Source of the DNA: Volvox africanus
Taxonomy: Eukaryota > Chlorophyta > Chlorophyceae > Chlamydomonadales > Volvocaceae
Reading direction: 5' to 3'
Assembly: GCA_030268105.1 (NCBI GenBank)
Contig: BSDZ01000005.1
Location: 868,001-932,000 of the forward strand
DNA length: 64,000 nucleotides
A model generated the notes under the pieces. It did not search any database. It was not told the DNA's origin and worked only from the letters and a program-made list of their open reading frames with translations. The position numbers and the translations under genes are program-made. This document shows positions 21,715 to 31,737 of the stretch, piece after piece. The first letter of the stretch is position 1. Each line of letters starts with the position of its first letter.

Positions 21715-22007
21715 AGCAAAGCGCCCGGCCCCTCCCTGGGCCGTATTACTTGCTCTGACATTCTTCTGTATTTGAGTGTTGCTCACATTCCAACACTCCC
21801 CCGTGAGCGACACTCCGTCGATCATCATGGTCTCCCGTCTACCTCGTCCCGGCCTCCCTGCCTTGGTCAATAGTCAGCAGGATTCAAACCGGCAACCTCT
21901 CTCGGCAACCTCTCTCGGCCAGCCGTGCATGTGCGCTCGGAGCTCAAAACCTGTTATAGTTAGCAAAGCGCCCGGCCCCTCCCTGGGACAAATTACTTGC
22001 TCTGACA
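21715..22007 (-). mobile_element. tRNA-derived SINE-like unit flanked by 46-bp direct repeats
   Basis: On the minus strand a box A-like TGGCCGAGAGAGGTT (21921-21907) is followed by a box B-like GGTTTGAATCC (21890-21880), both in tRNA consensus form, which suggests a pol III promoter from a Leu/Ser-type tRNA. The unit is bracketed by two 46-base copies (21715-21760 and 21962-22007) that differ only at a few bases in the middle. They may be an extended target duplication or the remains of tandem units. It interrupts copia-4 gag at the SEWGITYDV segment. The intervening 12-base CAACCTCTCTCG is itself duplicated. Confidence 0.55.
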
Positions 22008-22008
22008 C

Positions 22009-22848
22009 GTCGTAGGTAATACCCCATTCTGATGCCGTGTCCAGATGCCATGACCGTGACTCACTTCCAACAGCATACGCCATTTTGGTGGCCTCCCTGC
22101 GCTGAAGGTTGCCCCCGCCACGACCATTGTTTTGTTGCTGTTGATCCGCCAGGCGCTTCTTGCACACTCCGATGAAGTGACCTGGCTTACCGCAGTGGTG
22201 GCAGATGGCGATTGATTTACTCCTCTGCTCACTTGTCTCATGACGGCTTGTAGAGTTGACGTTGCCACCACTTCGGTGCGTGATGAATGCCGATGAAGAC
22301 TCACTGTTGTCCTTGTCTGGTATCACATACGCCATTAGCTGCGCGACCACTTGGGTAAAGTCCAGCTCCTATTCTCGCATTGTGAGAGCTGTTGTTACCA
22401 CATGATACTTGCTCGGAAGTCCTTTGATGACAATTGTAGAGAGCTCCGTGTCAGAGACTACGTGTCCCACATCCAGCAAGTCCGACTGTAGCTGTCGCGT
22501 GCGGCTGATATATATTGGCAGCTCCTCTCCATTGGCCATTTTAAAGTCACTTAGCTCCTGTCATAGTGCTACCTTTCTCGTGTTGCAGGTTGATGCGAAC
22601 ATAGCCGCCAAAGCGTCCCAGGCGGACTTCACATTTGCCGCCTGAACAATTGTTTGGAGGTGATGGTTTTTAACGTTCTTGGCCATCACACTCTTGACCT
22701 TGTCGGACATGGTGACATCCGCCTCCGCAAATGGTGCTTGTAGCAGGGCGCAACTGTATCCAAGCTCCGCACACAACAATTGGAATCGCAGCTTCCAAGT
22801 TGGATAATTGTGCAGGTCCAGCGGCTCGTCCAGCCTATCCTTTCCCAT
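22009..22848 (-). pseudogene. Copia-4 gag fragment
   Basis: The start is ATG at 22848 (MGKDRLDEPLDLHNY) and the gag core is open for 95 codons. After stops, a second frame (22350-22009) carries the zinc knuckle CHHCGKPGHFIGVC and SEWGITYDV. It is very close in sequence to copia-2 gag but lacks LTR and pol. It ends at the SINE-like unit on the left and within the leader at about 22880 on the right. Confidence 0.8.
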
Positions 22849-22881
22849 TGTGAAGACCTATAAACGCGAAGATTAGAATTG

Positions 22882-23091
22882 ATCATACCATGTCATTGCC
22901 ATGACATATGTATATAACACTGGAGGATATCCTTTTTTATTAGCCTTAGGCTGTAGTCCGTCTCAACGTGAGAATTGAGAGTCACGGATAGCAAAGACCA
23001 TGCAAAAATTTCTTCCTCCAGAACAAAGGATTTGAAGATATATAACATAAAAGCGTCCAATAACAACAAGGCGAGCTGCTGAAATTTGAAA
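22882..23091 (+). other. Possible 5' untranslated region of the non-LTR element
   Basis: AT-rich, non-coding. The first candidate ATG of the downstream signal-peptide frame is 23092, and it is followed directly by GTAAGT, a perfect splice-donor string. Whether that is used cannot be told from sequence. Confidence 0.3.
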
Positions 23092-24892
23092 ATGGTAAGT
23101 CAGCGAAAGGTGAGGCGAAAGACCGCAATCTGTGGCGTTCTGCTATGCCTAACACTCTGCAAGCTGATAACAGCGTTCTGTGACAGCCTGGCTCCGGAAG
23201 CGGTGGAACCCGTGGTTTCCTGTCACCCCCCCTCGTCAATCGACGAACGGGATCGTACATGCAGGAACGTGCCACATAAGGGATGCGCTTACCGGAGGGG
23301 TCACGAAAAGAATGCAGCAAACAATCGAATTTCAACAGCAGCACAACAAGCGGACACTGCCAATGATCCAAATCGGGGAAGCCCAGGCTTCACCATCAAC
23401 TGAGACCAAGCAAAAGGCCGTAAATGTGTATTCCTACTTCCCAGAGTCAGCTGGTCAAGACCAGGATATGGGTCTGAAGGGAGACCATCGAGCACAGGAC
23501 CTCAGCCAGAGCAACTCTTGCCCAGCAGATGACGACTTCTGTGAAAAAGCATTCCACAGACATGATAATTCTCTAAGATACGTTGCAAACAGAACCTGTG
23601 GAAGGATGCCTGAAACAGACTACTCTTCACAAGGAGCAGCTTCTGACTGTATAGACCTAACAGAAAAATACACCATTGCAATCACAAATTGCAACACTAG
23701 AATGACCTGTGGAAAATGCCGCAACTGTGAAGGCAAGGACGTTGAAGACCCAAGAAACTTGCGAGCGAACGACCTAGTAACCAACAAAGCCCACGATAAG
23801 CCACGAACAGGATTATGGGGACATCTAAGAAGATGTATTAAACAACCACCCAACATCAAGGTCACAGCCCAAGGAGGTGTGAACGTTGCTGGGCGAATGC
23901 TGGACAACTTTGGCCGTACAGTGAATGCCCCACAACTGCACCACAAACGCCAGAACTTGCCACCTTCGACTGCAGGGACGATGCTTGGATCGGCTAGCCC
24001 ACGGATCACATCACGCGGCATCCAGAAAGCTTTTCTACCTTATCTTATGCGGGGAAGAAGCACACCGACCGGTGTGCACCTACCAGGGGATGTAATGCGC
24101 GCAGGTGGGCACCTAATAACCCATACCATCAAAGCGCTGCTGCACGATCTCGAAATAATGATCCTCATTGGGTACAGTATCATTGCTGGCCTTGGGGTAA
24201 CGTATGCACTCTACAAAGTCAACAGAGCAGCAAGACAGTGGAATCGAAGCAAAGGGAGATCCCTGCAACAGACAGGCAACGCGATCCTACTTGTGGCTAT
24301 GCTATCAGCGCCCCTCGCCTGTGCGGTAGCACTGAGACCACTGGACTTAGCCATCCGTTTAACGTTACTAACAGTTGGACTGATTTGGGTTTTACGACAC
24401 TTCACTAAACGAATAGCAGCCAGAGCCGTACCCGTAGCAATAGACCTCGCTCTTGCCGGCGCAATCTATGCTGCTGAAACAATCAAGTGGGCAGGTCAGC
24501 ATCCATTGGCGACTAGGCAAATAATGGTGTCAGCAGTCGCACTGGTCACACTATGTGTACAGCTGGCCACAGCAGCCCCAACGGTCCCCATTCTGTCAAT
24601 CAGTATCCCCGCAATTGGTAAAGGCCTGAAGTACATACCAGGGCTAAAGGGACATGCAAGCTGGCTGATACACATCTGTCTGATAGCCGGTTTGGTGATA
24701 CCGCAGAACACGATGTTTGGTACCACAATAACCCTCATCGTTACACTGATAACGACTGCCAGTTGGGATAGAGACCCCGCTCCAGGGACAGAGGGACACC
24801 CTGAAGGAACGGAAAGCACCCAATGTGCGGGCCCACAAGATGAAACCACGCGAACAGAGCGACCCTTACCAACACACGAGCGTGGCGGCTAA
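23092..24892 (+). pseudogene. ORF1: cysteine-bearing multi-pass membrane protein
   Basis: The main frame is open from 23180 to a TAA at 24892 (about 570 codons). Its first ~320 residues are hydrophilic and hold a CX5CX2CX2C cluster (CNTRMTCGKCRNC, near residue 170-185). From about residue 320 there are roughly six or seven hydrophobic segments, such as IMILIGYSIIAGLGVTYAL and IMVSAVALVTLCVQLATA. The last ~50 residues are charged. Overlapping in another frame, 23092-23403 begins with a basic stretch and hydrophobic core (AICGVLLCLTLCKLITAFC) that looks like a signal peptide or anchor, so a frameshift or splice may join it to the main frame. I recognise no family. It is a membrane protein by composition; envelope-like, channel-like or host-derived roles are all open. 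Confidence 0.55.
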
Positions 24893-24933
24893 CAGGACCC
24901 GGGGCCCCATCAAAACAAGTCACATGGCCGATA

Positions 24934-25524
24934 ATGACAAACCCGCACAACCCAGATGACACCCTTTACCACGAGCAACAGCAGAAAGAGCTCTGCATGA
25001 TCCACGCCATAAACAACCTACTAGGGGGACCGTACATCGACCCACAGCACGTACTGCAATACTGTCGTACAATGCTGCAACACATGGCTGACCGGGAACT
25101 CCACAATGCAGCCGCCACATGGCAACTAACCCACAACCAAAACACAGGCAACTTCTCAACGCTGGCAATCAATCCATACCTACGCTACAACGTGCCGGTG
25201 TGAACTGCACAGCAAAGAAATGACTCCGCACACCCGCATATTGCCTCCATAGGGAGTGGACAGGAAATAAAACCCAACGTGACGTTAAGCAGCGTACTAC
25301 ACCAACTGCCAGAACACGCACGCAACTGGGGCTTCCTCGTACACCTCCCAGGCCATGCAATAGCAGTACGAAAACACAAGGACCGGTGGTACATCCACGA
25401 CTCTCCGCAACCGCAACCTGTGGAACTCGGTGACGAAAACGCCACATGGCCACGTGAACCTGGCGCAATATACACCCTAAATCTTCGGCACTACACAGAA
25501 CCCACGGCAACGCATGTGGACCTG
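24934..25524 (+). other. Josephin (ataxin-3-like) cysteine protease domain
   Basis: The N-terminus shows the family signature: a Gln-rich oxyanion segment YHEQQQKEL, catalytic Cys in LCMIHAINNLLGG (residue 21), the GNFSTLAINPYL block where Josephins have their GxF/IxVI strand, the His in LPGHAIAVRK (residue 141) and the Asp in RWYIHDS (residue 156). Order and spacing fit a Cys-His-Asp/Asn triad of a Josephin of about 190 residues. One TGA falls at codon 90, between the Cys and His halves. OTU or Ulp1 proteases, the kinds known in other retroelements, have different signatures (inference from motif reading, no profile search). Confidence 0.75.
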
Positions 25525-26121
25525 TGAGACATAATACCCCCAGACACATGGGTGCGCACAGACCACATCGAGTATATGGAGATCCAAACAACCAACGGGA
25601 CCACATGCACAACAACGAGACTGCCACAAGGCCAAAAGTGGCAGAAGATCAAACACCCACGTGCAACGCAACTAGCCCGCCAAACGGGGAGAACATTAAC
25701 CAAGCCACCAGGAACACGCACACGACCGCAGCCAACTGCACAGGACAACGACCATCCACCAGCACCCAACCCGACAGCCGTGCCTCTCCCATCCCTCTTA
25801 GAGAGAGCCCCGCACGAATGCCCCCGCCAAGAGTGACATCCCGGGCACACTCCGCCGCATATTCAACTCACGGACGCGCAATGCAACAGACCCAAACCGC
25901 TGACGACCACTGACCATCTCCGACGGGCTAACAAACGCACCAATCCAGCCGGGGCTGAACGCCCCGGGGAAACGACACACACAACAAGGGAAAGTGGGAA
26001 CGTCAGTGAACCCAGTGCCCAGCACCCAAGACTGTCGACCACCCCTGTAAGAAACACCACACTCTCACACCCGGAAAACGCAAACCCCTCAGAAAGCCGC
26101 AATATAACAAACCACAGGTAC
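25525..26121 (+). other. Low-complexity Pro/Thr/His-rich linker of ORF2
   Basis: The same frame as the Josephin and endonuclease domains stays open here except for TGA at 25525 and 25834. The composition is Pro, Thr, His, Asn and Arg rich with no recognisable fold, like the flexible linkers between domains in other LINE ORF2 proteins. Confidence 0.55.
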
Positions 26122-26982
26122 ATGCACATCGTCACTCACAAGGTGCGAGGACTGGGGATGAGCTTCCTCAGTACACTGTGTAATGTGCGGACATGGGATG
26201 CCGATATCATTGTTCTAACCGAAACCAAAACCAGCAACCGCATTGGATGGATGAAAGACGCCCTACACAAAGAGCCGCAGGGATACAGACTTTACTGCAG
26301 TTCGAAACCACGTAACTCTGGCAAGGAACACCTCACATCAGGTGTCGCAATTCCGATCGGTGCCTGTTACACCCGTGCAGGACAAGTGACACACATATCA
26401 CCGCCGCCCCTGCTACATGGGCACCTGTGCCAATGCAAGATCTCCACGTCAGCAACTACCCCCCTACACGTGCTGGGAATCTACTGTCCGGAAGACACCT
26501 TAGTCCGAACCAACATATACACGCACTGCCAGACAGTTCTAAGACAGGCCAAGAATAACGGGGAACATGTAATCCTGGCCGGAGACTTTAATGCCGTCTT
26601 GAACCCTGACGACCGCAGCACAGGCCTGCTTGACACAGCAGACCGACTACACCTCATATTCATCACCGATAACATCCTCACACCGGTGCCTGAAAACCGC
26701 TCCCCCCGCCACCCGTCCTTCAAACAATGGAGCAAGGAACGCTGTACACACCAAAGCCGAATAGACGATATCCTGATGTGCCCCGCTCTACACGTGAGCA
26801 TAGAAGCGGGGACACCTGCAAACGGGAACACACCACAAGCGTACTGCACTGTTTCTGTCGCCGGAGGAAACTTCGACCATAACCCCGTACATGCCCGCCT
26901 GCCCACCGACGCTTATCCGCCTGTGGGACGCCAAGAGACCGGCGACCCCAAAGAACCAAGACGGAGACGGGGTCCAAATTAA
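26122..26982 (+). other. AP-like endonuclease domain of ORF2
   Basis: The domain has the ordered motifs of LINE endonucleases: DADIIVLTETK (metal-binding Glu), VLGIYCPED, VILAGDFNAVLNPDDR (Asp and Asn), QSRIDDILM and a terminal FDHNPVHARL (Asp-His pair). Length is about 240 residues, normal for the family. All expected catalytic residues can be seen. The first motif usually contains N (WN or NxR); here the strand reads HIVTHKVRGL, which is a weak match. Confidence 0.85.
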
Positions 26983-27173
26983 ATGGAAAAACGTGATACT
27001 ACCGGTCCCGAACACCACAATTCGTGCAGCGCAATCAAAGATGGATGCCTCGCTCACGTCGGACATCCTCAGCCTCCAGGAATACCTCCGCCCAGCCGTC
27101 CATGAGATTGAGGCTGGCATTGCGAAACACACCGAGGACCCCACTGATATGACAGCCACCCGCTTGATGACAC

Positions 27174-27988
27174 TGTTGTACGCGGGTTCAATCACTGTTT
27201 ACATTTATGAAGGCCGCAATGCATTCAGATATCATGAAGCATAATACAATCATATTAGCATGATATACTCGAGTATATCTAGCTAATCAGGCATGTCGCA
27301 TCATCATTCACGACATCACGCTGTCGGTCAACATGTTTGACTCGAGGCTGATAATTAATGCGCGATCTATCCATTGGCATATTATATCACGTAATAATAC
27401 TTTGAGTAGTATTACCTCACCTGTGTCATAAACCATACGCGTATGCAAGAATGCGACGATCGCGATGGTTGGGTCAGCAACCGAATATCGATATTCGGAT
27501 CTTTGCATATTGCATGCGTTGCATCCAATAATATCACGAATGACACGATATTTAGAGCAGTCTTACCAAGGTACTCACACTTGAGATCGTAATCCAGTGA
27601 GACCTGTACTGCACATCGGTATCGCGACGTGATAGGTGCGAGGACGGCCGCCTAGAGACCGAAGTCGGTGCAACGCTAACTTTGGACCAAGTATTCGAGT
27701 ACTTAACTCTATTCGATACGCATACATATGATATAATCATTTACATTCGGCCTGAGCTATTATAGCATTCCATCTGCAGCCGAGTGATGAACATTGCCCA
27801 CGGGGTCTGACGGCAGACTGTAATTCTGTAACTGAAGAACATTGTAAGTTGAATCTTTCCTTGCTATTGAGTCTTCCGCTGTCTACTATTCGCATTGGCT
27901 TGCCTTGCTGTTCATAAGATTGGTACGCACGCAGCTAACACCTAGACGTGCAGAGCTAATACATGATTGAAGAAGGAAGGATACAACA
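27174..27988 (+). repeat. Gypsy A 5' LTR (left arm)
   Basis: Begins TGTTGTACGCGGG and ends GGATACAACA; 815 bases, equal to its partner at 52570-53384. It contains three perfect palindromes: GATATACTCGAGTATATC (from 27261), CATACGCGTATG (27434-27445) and CCGAATATCGATATTCGG (27481-27498). Tiny frames of 60-70 codons recur in every LTR copy but are shadows of the repeat. Confidence 0.9.
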
Positions 27989-27992
27989 AATT

Positions 27993-28010
27993 TGGTAGCG
28001 AGACGGTTCG
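27993..28010 (+). other. Primer binding site of gypsy A
   Basis: TGGTAGCGAGACGGTT begins four bases after the LTR. The right-arm copy (52548-52565, minus strand) keeps three more bases: its complement AACCTGGTCTCGCTACCA looks like a tRNA T-arm and 3' acceptor end with CCA, and the AACCTGG part matches initiator tRNA-Met of plants. It is the standard 3'-end priming site, unlike the copia elements here. Confidence 0.6.
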
Positions 28011-28425
28011 ACTCACGGCTGTCTCATCGTCACTAGCGAAGAGTAGGTTCTCGCACGGGCGAGCGGCGGCGAAGAGTATCACGAGATAACCTCGCCGGAA
28101 AGCTGATACGGTACTATCCTCTACCTGAATTCCTGATACAATATCGGTCTGTTAAATAACAACCATACTTTTGTTACCCGCAAGGTCTTAAGTCCGCAGA
28201 AGAAATTCTGTTGCCATCACACTTGAAGTCGCCCCCTTGATAGAGTTGGGTATCGGACAGGATCAGTTGCCGAAGAGATATCAATTTGAAGGTGACAACA
28301 TACTGGTGGGTTACGTTACCGTCCACGTCGGAGTTTTACTCGGGTGAGAACAGTACACGAGAGGAAATCCCTAAGGTACAGTTTTACCTCCACCTATTTT
28401 CCTTGTGAAGTCTTAATTGGAATAC

Positions 28426-29708
28426 ATGTCACATAATCAATATTCCCCATCTACGGGAGGGAGTGAACAGGCCAGTGTTGGAGCCCATAATGAAGGACCG
28501 GAGATCCCACCAAATACTGATAATTTACATAATCCCCAGCCCGACGTTCCCCAGCCAAATGGTCCTTATCCAATTCAGGGCCCCACTGGGACGTCAGATC
28601 ACGCGGGGCCCCCCGAAACGGAGCCGGACCCGGCAATGGTATCGCTGCAACAACTTATGGATGAAGGCGGAGTCCCCGGTTTCGTTGTTCCCACACCTCA
28701 ATTTCATATTCCTCCCATCGTGGAACCCAAGACTATCGCAAGCGCTGCCCGCTCATATGTTCGCGATGCTAAAAGATATTTGAAGTTGGTAAAAGGTGGT
28801 GATCGCGACGAGGTAAAGTGTTTATTTATTGGGGCCACACTAAGCGGCATTGCGAGGGAATGGTATGACCATTGGACCACTGTACAGGAGCACTTTACAT
28901 TTGAAGAACTAATTAACGCGCTGCTTACTCGATTCTCTCCCGGAAATCAATCACAAGTGGCTGCCATGTACCGAGAACTACATGCAGGCACCTACCGAAT
29001 GCGATCTGATGAGTCCGTGGAGGACTACCGGTTGCGGTTTGAAGGTCTGACGGCACCTATGATCGGTTTTTCAGAAGGAGACTACATTTATTGGTTCCAA
29101 CGTGGTCTCCCTCTCCAGTTGGCCAGAGCGATTATTACGGATCCGGCGCTGGAAAGGACAAGATCGTATACGCGATGGGTTCAGATCGTTCGCGACGCCG
29201 AAGCTCGCCTCAGGATGGGACAAGAGCACCCGACAGCCTTAGCACCATTACCAGTGGACACGACGCAAGATACCTCCAATGAGACTGACCCAGCACCTGA
29301 GACTACTGGCATCCCGCTACCGCCTGCACCTATGTGTCGGGCTGGCGCCCCTTCGACCAGTCGCGTCCATGTTTCTGGCAGCCGGGGATTAAGTCCACGA
29401 GATTCGCAAGTAACTCGGAGTGTACGGAAGAGGAGAGACGCGCCACAGAATACCGTCGCATCACGTGGAGCTGCGTTGGAATCGAAGCGGTCGAGGACAG
29501 AAAATTGATGGCTTGCTAAATGGGGATGCACCCAGACGGAGTTCGCACAGCGACGACAATTGGGAGTTTGTCTTCGGTGCGCATCAAACCATCTTACAAG
29601 GAACTGCCCACTTCTACCTCCGTTAGCTGCGGAACTACACCCGATGGACGAAGCACAGGGCACGATTTCTGTCGATGTAGTCGGGTCACCCAGGTCGCAT
29701 TAGTAAGG
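28426..29708 (+). pseudogene. Gypsy A gag (left arm)
   Basis: Starts at ATG 28426 (MSHNQYSPSTGG). The N-terminal ~115 residues are Pro-rich. The Retrotrans_gag domain follows (YVRDAKRYLKLVKGGDRDEV, REWYDHWTTVQEHFTFEE, YRLRFEGLTAPMIGFSEGDY). A TGA at 29506-29508 separates it from an in-frame continuation bearing the knuckle CLRCASNHLTRNC at 29569-29607, spaced CX2CX3HX4C, one residue shorter than usual. The B copy has CGA (Arg) at the TGA. Confidence 0.85.
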
Positions 29709-30644
29709 GACTGATACCCGACGAGGAGTTAGGCCTTATGTATTGACCACTACTACTACTAATTGTACCCAGTGATGCTGGCATGAAGAAGACTCTCCAC
29801 TGCCGTTGATTAGATGATCAGATGGCTGGTAAATATGCGTCCTTAACGAATCCGTACCTGTGGAGCATCGTGGGTCGCAGGAGCGTAGCGGAGGTTCACT
29901 ACGTTTGACTCTACCAATGACAATGAAGTCATTTTGTTCCTTGAAATTTCGGACACCCGTGCGCTATAGGTGTCACTGACGACCTTATTGCTATTACGAA
30001 GAGCGATAAGCATTATGGGGTTGGCCCCATAGTCGTCTGAGTGTTCAGGTTACCCTCGCTAATGAGGGTAAGCATCCCATCGTGGGCAGAATCACCCTTA
30101 GTCGTCGAAGGACCCTCTGTGTGTTAGGGCCCAATGAGTGCAACAAGGTCTCCCGGAGACAGCACTACATGGACATTGGGTGCCGCGACATAACGACAGT
30201 ACCGTGCGCGCATCGATATGGAGTCCAGCACAATTGGCCATTGTGCAAAAGGGAACCTATCGCCTAAGGTACCTTGTCTGTCGTACCAAGATGTCACACC
30301 AGAGGAGGGCGGAACTGTTGCGGAGCCTATGGTTAATTTTGCTTAGCGGCGTTCGTCCGCCGAAATAAAGAACCCAAGCTTGAGGGGTGTAAGGCAATCT
30401 TATCAATGATAAGGAAAAATACCCATGAATTGCTTGTGAGGCCTTGGGTGCAACCGATTGCTACCACCGCACAGTCTCTTGCAAAAGATTCTGAGGTCGC
30501 AGCCCCCTATTGCCAAAATTATACTGATGCATTTGTCATCTTGGGGCTCCCACCTATGTTCCCTGCTGACTATAAGATCCCTCTTGTGCCCGAGCACTCC
30601 GTTTCACAACCTACGTACAGGCTAAGTCCGCTAAAGTTGAGCGG
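29709..30644 (+). pseudogene. Gypsy A protease region, decayed
   Basis: By position and similarity to B' (36990-37230, reverse) this is the aspartic protease and PR-RT linker, but no D-T-G box or long frame survives. Recognisable pieces include HPIVGRITLSRR near 30074 and the MIRKNTHELLVRPWVQPIAT linker at 30406. Confidence 0.6.
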
Positions 30645-31737
30645 ATGAAACGGCGAGTGAGGGATCTGCTCGCAAAGAGTATGATTCGGCCCAGCACGTC
30701 GCCATATTTGGCTCCGATATTGTTTGTCGGTAAGAAGGATGGGACGCTGCGCATGTGCATTGATTATAGGGGCTTGAATGCGACTACGATTAAAAATCAC
30801 TACCCTTTGCCGCGCTGCTCGATAAGCTGAAAGGCTCAGCTTATTTTTCCTCGATTGACCTTCAACAAGGGTATAATCAGATACGCATCGCTGCCTCTGA
30901 TATTCCGAAAACCGCTTTCCGGACTCCCTTTGGTCACTTCAAGTACACGGTCTTGTCATTTGGACTTACTAATGCGCCCGCCACATTTCAAGCAGTGATG
31001 GATCGCATGTTCAGACCGTATATCGACAGGTTCGTTGTTTGTTATTTGGATGATATTTTAATATTTTCCAAGGCGCGCGAGGAGCACCTGAAGCATCTCG
31101 AGCTCGTGCTTGAGGTGATGAAGCGGGAGCCATTGTTTGCTAAATGCGCCAAGTGTTTTTGGGCGCAGCCTCAGGTGGAGTATTTGGGCCACATCGTGTT
31201 GGTCACTGGGGTCAGGATGGACCCACGGAAGGTAGCTGTGGTTCACAAATGGCCTGCGCCTCAGAACCTCACCGAACTACGCCAGTTCTTGGGTTTGACT
31301 AACTACTTCCGTAAGTTTATCAAAACTACTCCATTCTTGCGGCCCCGCTTACGAATTTGATGAAGAAAGGAGGTTTCGTTTCTCTCGAAGCCTGGACATC
31401 CGCGTGTCAGCGGGCATTCGAGCTCAAGTGAAACGTCACCGAGGACGTTACTCTCTCTTTTCCTGATTACTCGTTGCCGTTCCGTGTTGAAGTTGTATCG
31501 GATGCTTCCTTGCATGGAAGCGGCACTGTATTGATGCAGGAAGGACGACCGATCGCCTTCACGAGTAAGAAGTTTTCGGGTGCGGAGACCCGATATACAA
31601 CCGGAGAGCAGGAGCTGTTGGCAGCTCTACATGCTTTGAAGGAATGGCGTTGTTACCTCGAGGGCCGCCCTTTTACACTGAAGACCGATCATAAGCCGCT
31701 GACATTCTTGCAGAGTGTCCCTACGCTTAACTGACGA
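30645..31737 (+). pseudogene. Gypsy A reverse transcriptase and RNase H (left arm)
   Basis: RT blocks appear in order: [68 protein letters not shown] and the catalytic YLDDIL near 31045. RT_RNaseH follows with VVSDASLHGSG, YTTGEQELLA and LKTDHKPLTFL. Frames break at about 30815 (a small deletion after PLPR), near 31320 and near 31425, and a TGA stands at 31732 where B' has CGA. The shift near 31320 is also in the right arm. Confidence 0.9.

Larger units (their letters stand above)
22882..27173 (+). mobile_element. Truncated non-LTR retrotransposon encoding membrane protein, Josephin protease and AP-like endonuclease
   Basis: The plus strand carries a membrane-protein ORF (about 23092-24892) and, 41 bases later, a second coding unit (24934-27173) with Josephin and endonuclease domains, then the start of the usual endonuclease-RT linker. 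The gypsy LTR at 27174 removes the rest, so no RT or 3' tail is seen and the family assignment rests on the endonuclease. The plus strand is rich in A and C throughout, unlike the neighbours, which supports treating it as one element. The left edge is taken as the end of copia-4 homology and is approximate. Confidence 0.65.
24934..27173 (+). pseudogene. ORF2: Josephin protease-linker-endonuclease polyprotein, RT lost
   Basis: From ATG 24934 one frame runs to 26982, broken only by TGA at 25201, 25525 and 25834. The first ~200 residues are a Josephin domain and the next ~200 a Pro/Thr-rich linker. From about residue 397 comes an endonuclease/exonuclease/phosphatase domain. Between about 26890 and 26980 the frame shifts, and a second frame continues the linker expected before RT (LTSDILSLQEYLRPAVHEIE) until the LTR at 27174. 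In LINEs the endonuclease nicks the target to prime cDNA. A deubiquitinase-like domain could process or stabilise the polyprotein or act on host ubiquitin; that is inference. Confidence 0.7.

Noticed and set aside
23620..24021. Minus-strand frames of 60-150 codons opposite the membrane protein, Josephin and endonuclease ORFs
   Set aside because: Antisense shadows of an A/C-rich coding strand; no domains.
24934..25836. TGA as a sense codon or selenocysteine in ORF2
   Set aside because: Other elements here show TGA replacing CGA by CpG decay, the PFL-AE frame appears to end naturally with TGA, and no selenocysteine insertion element was seen.
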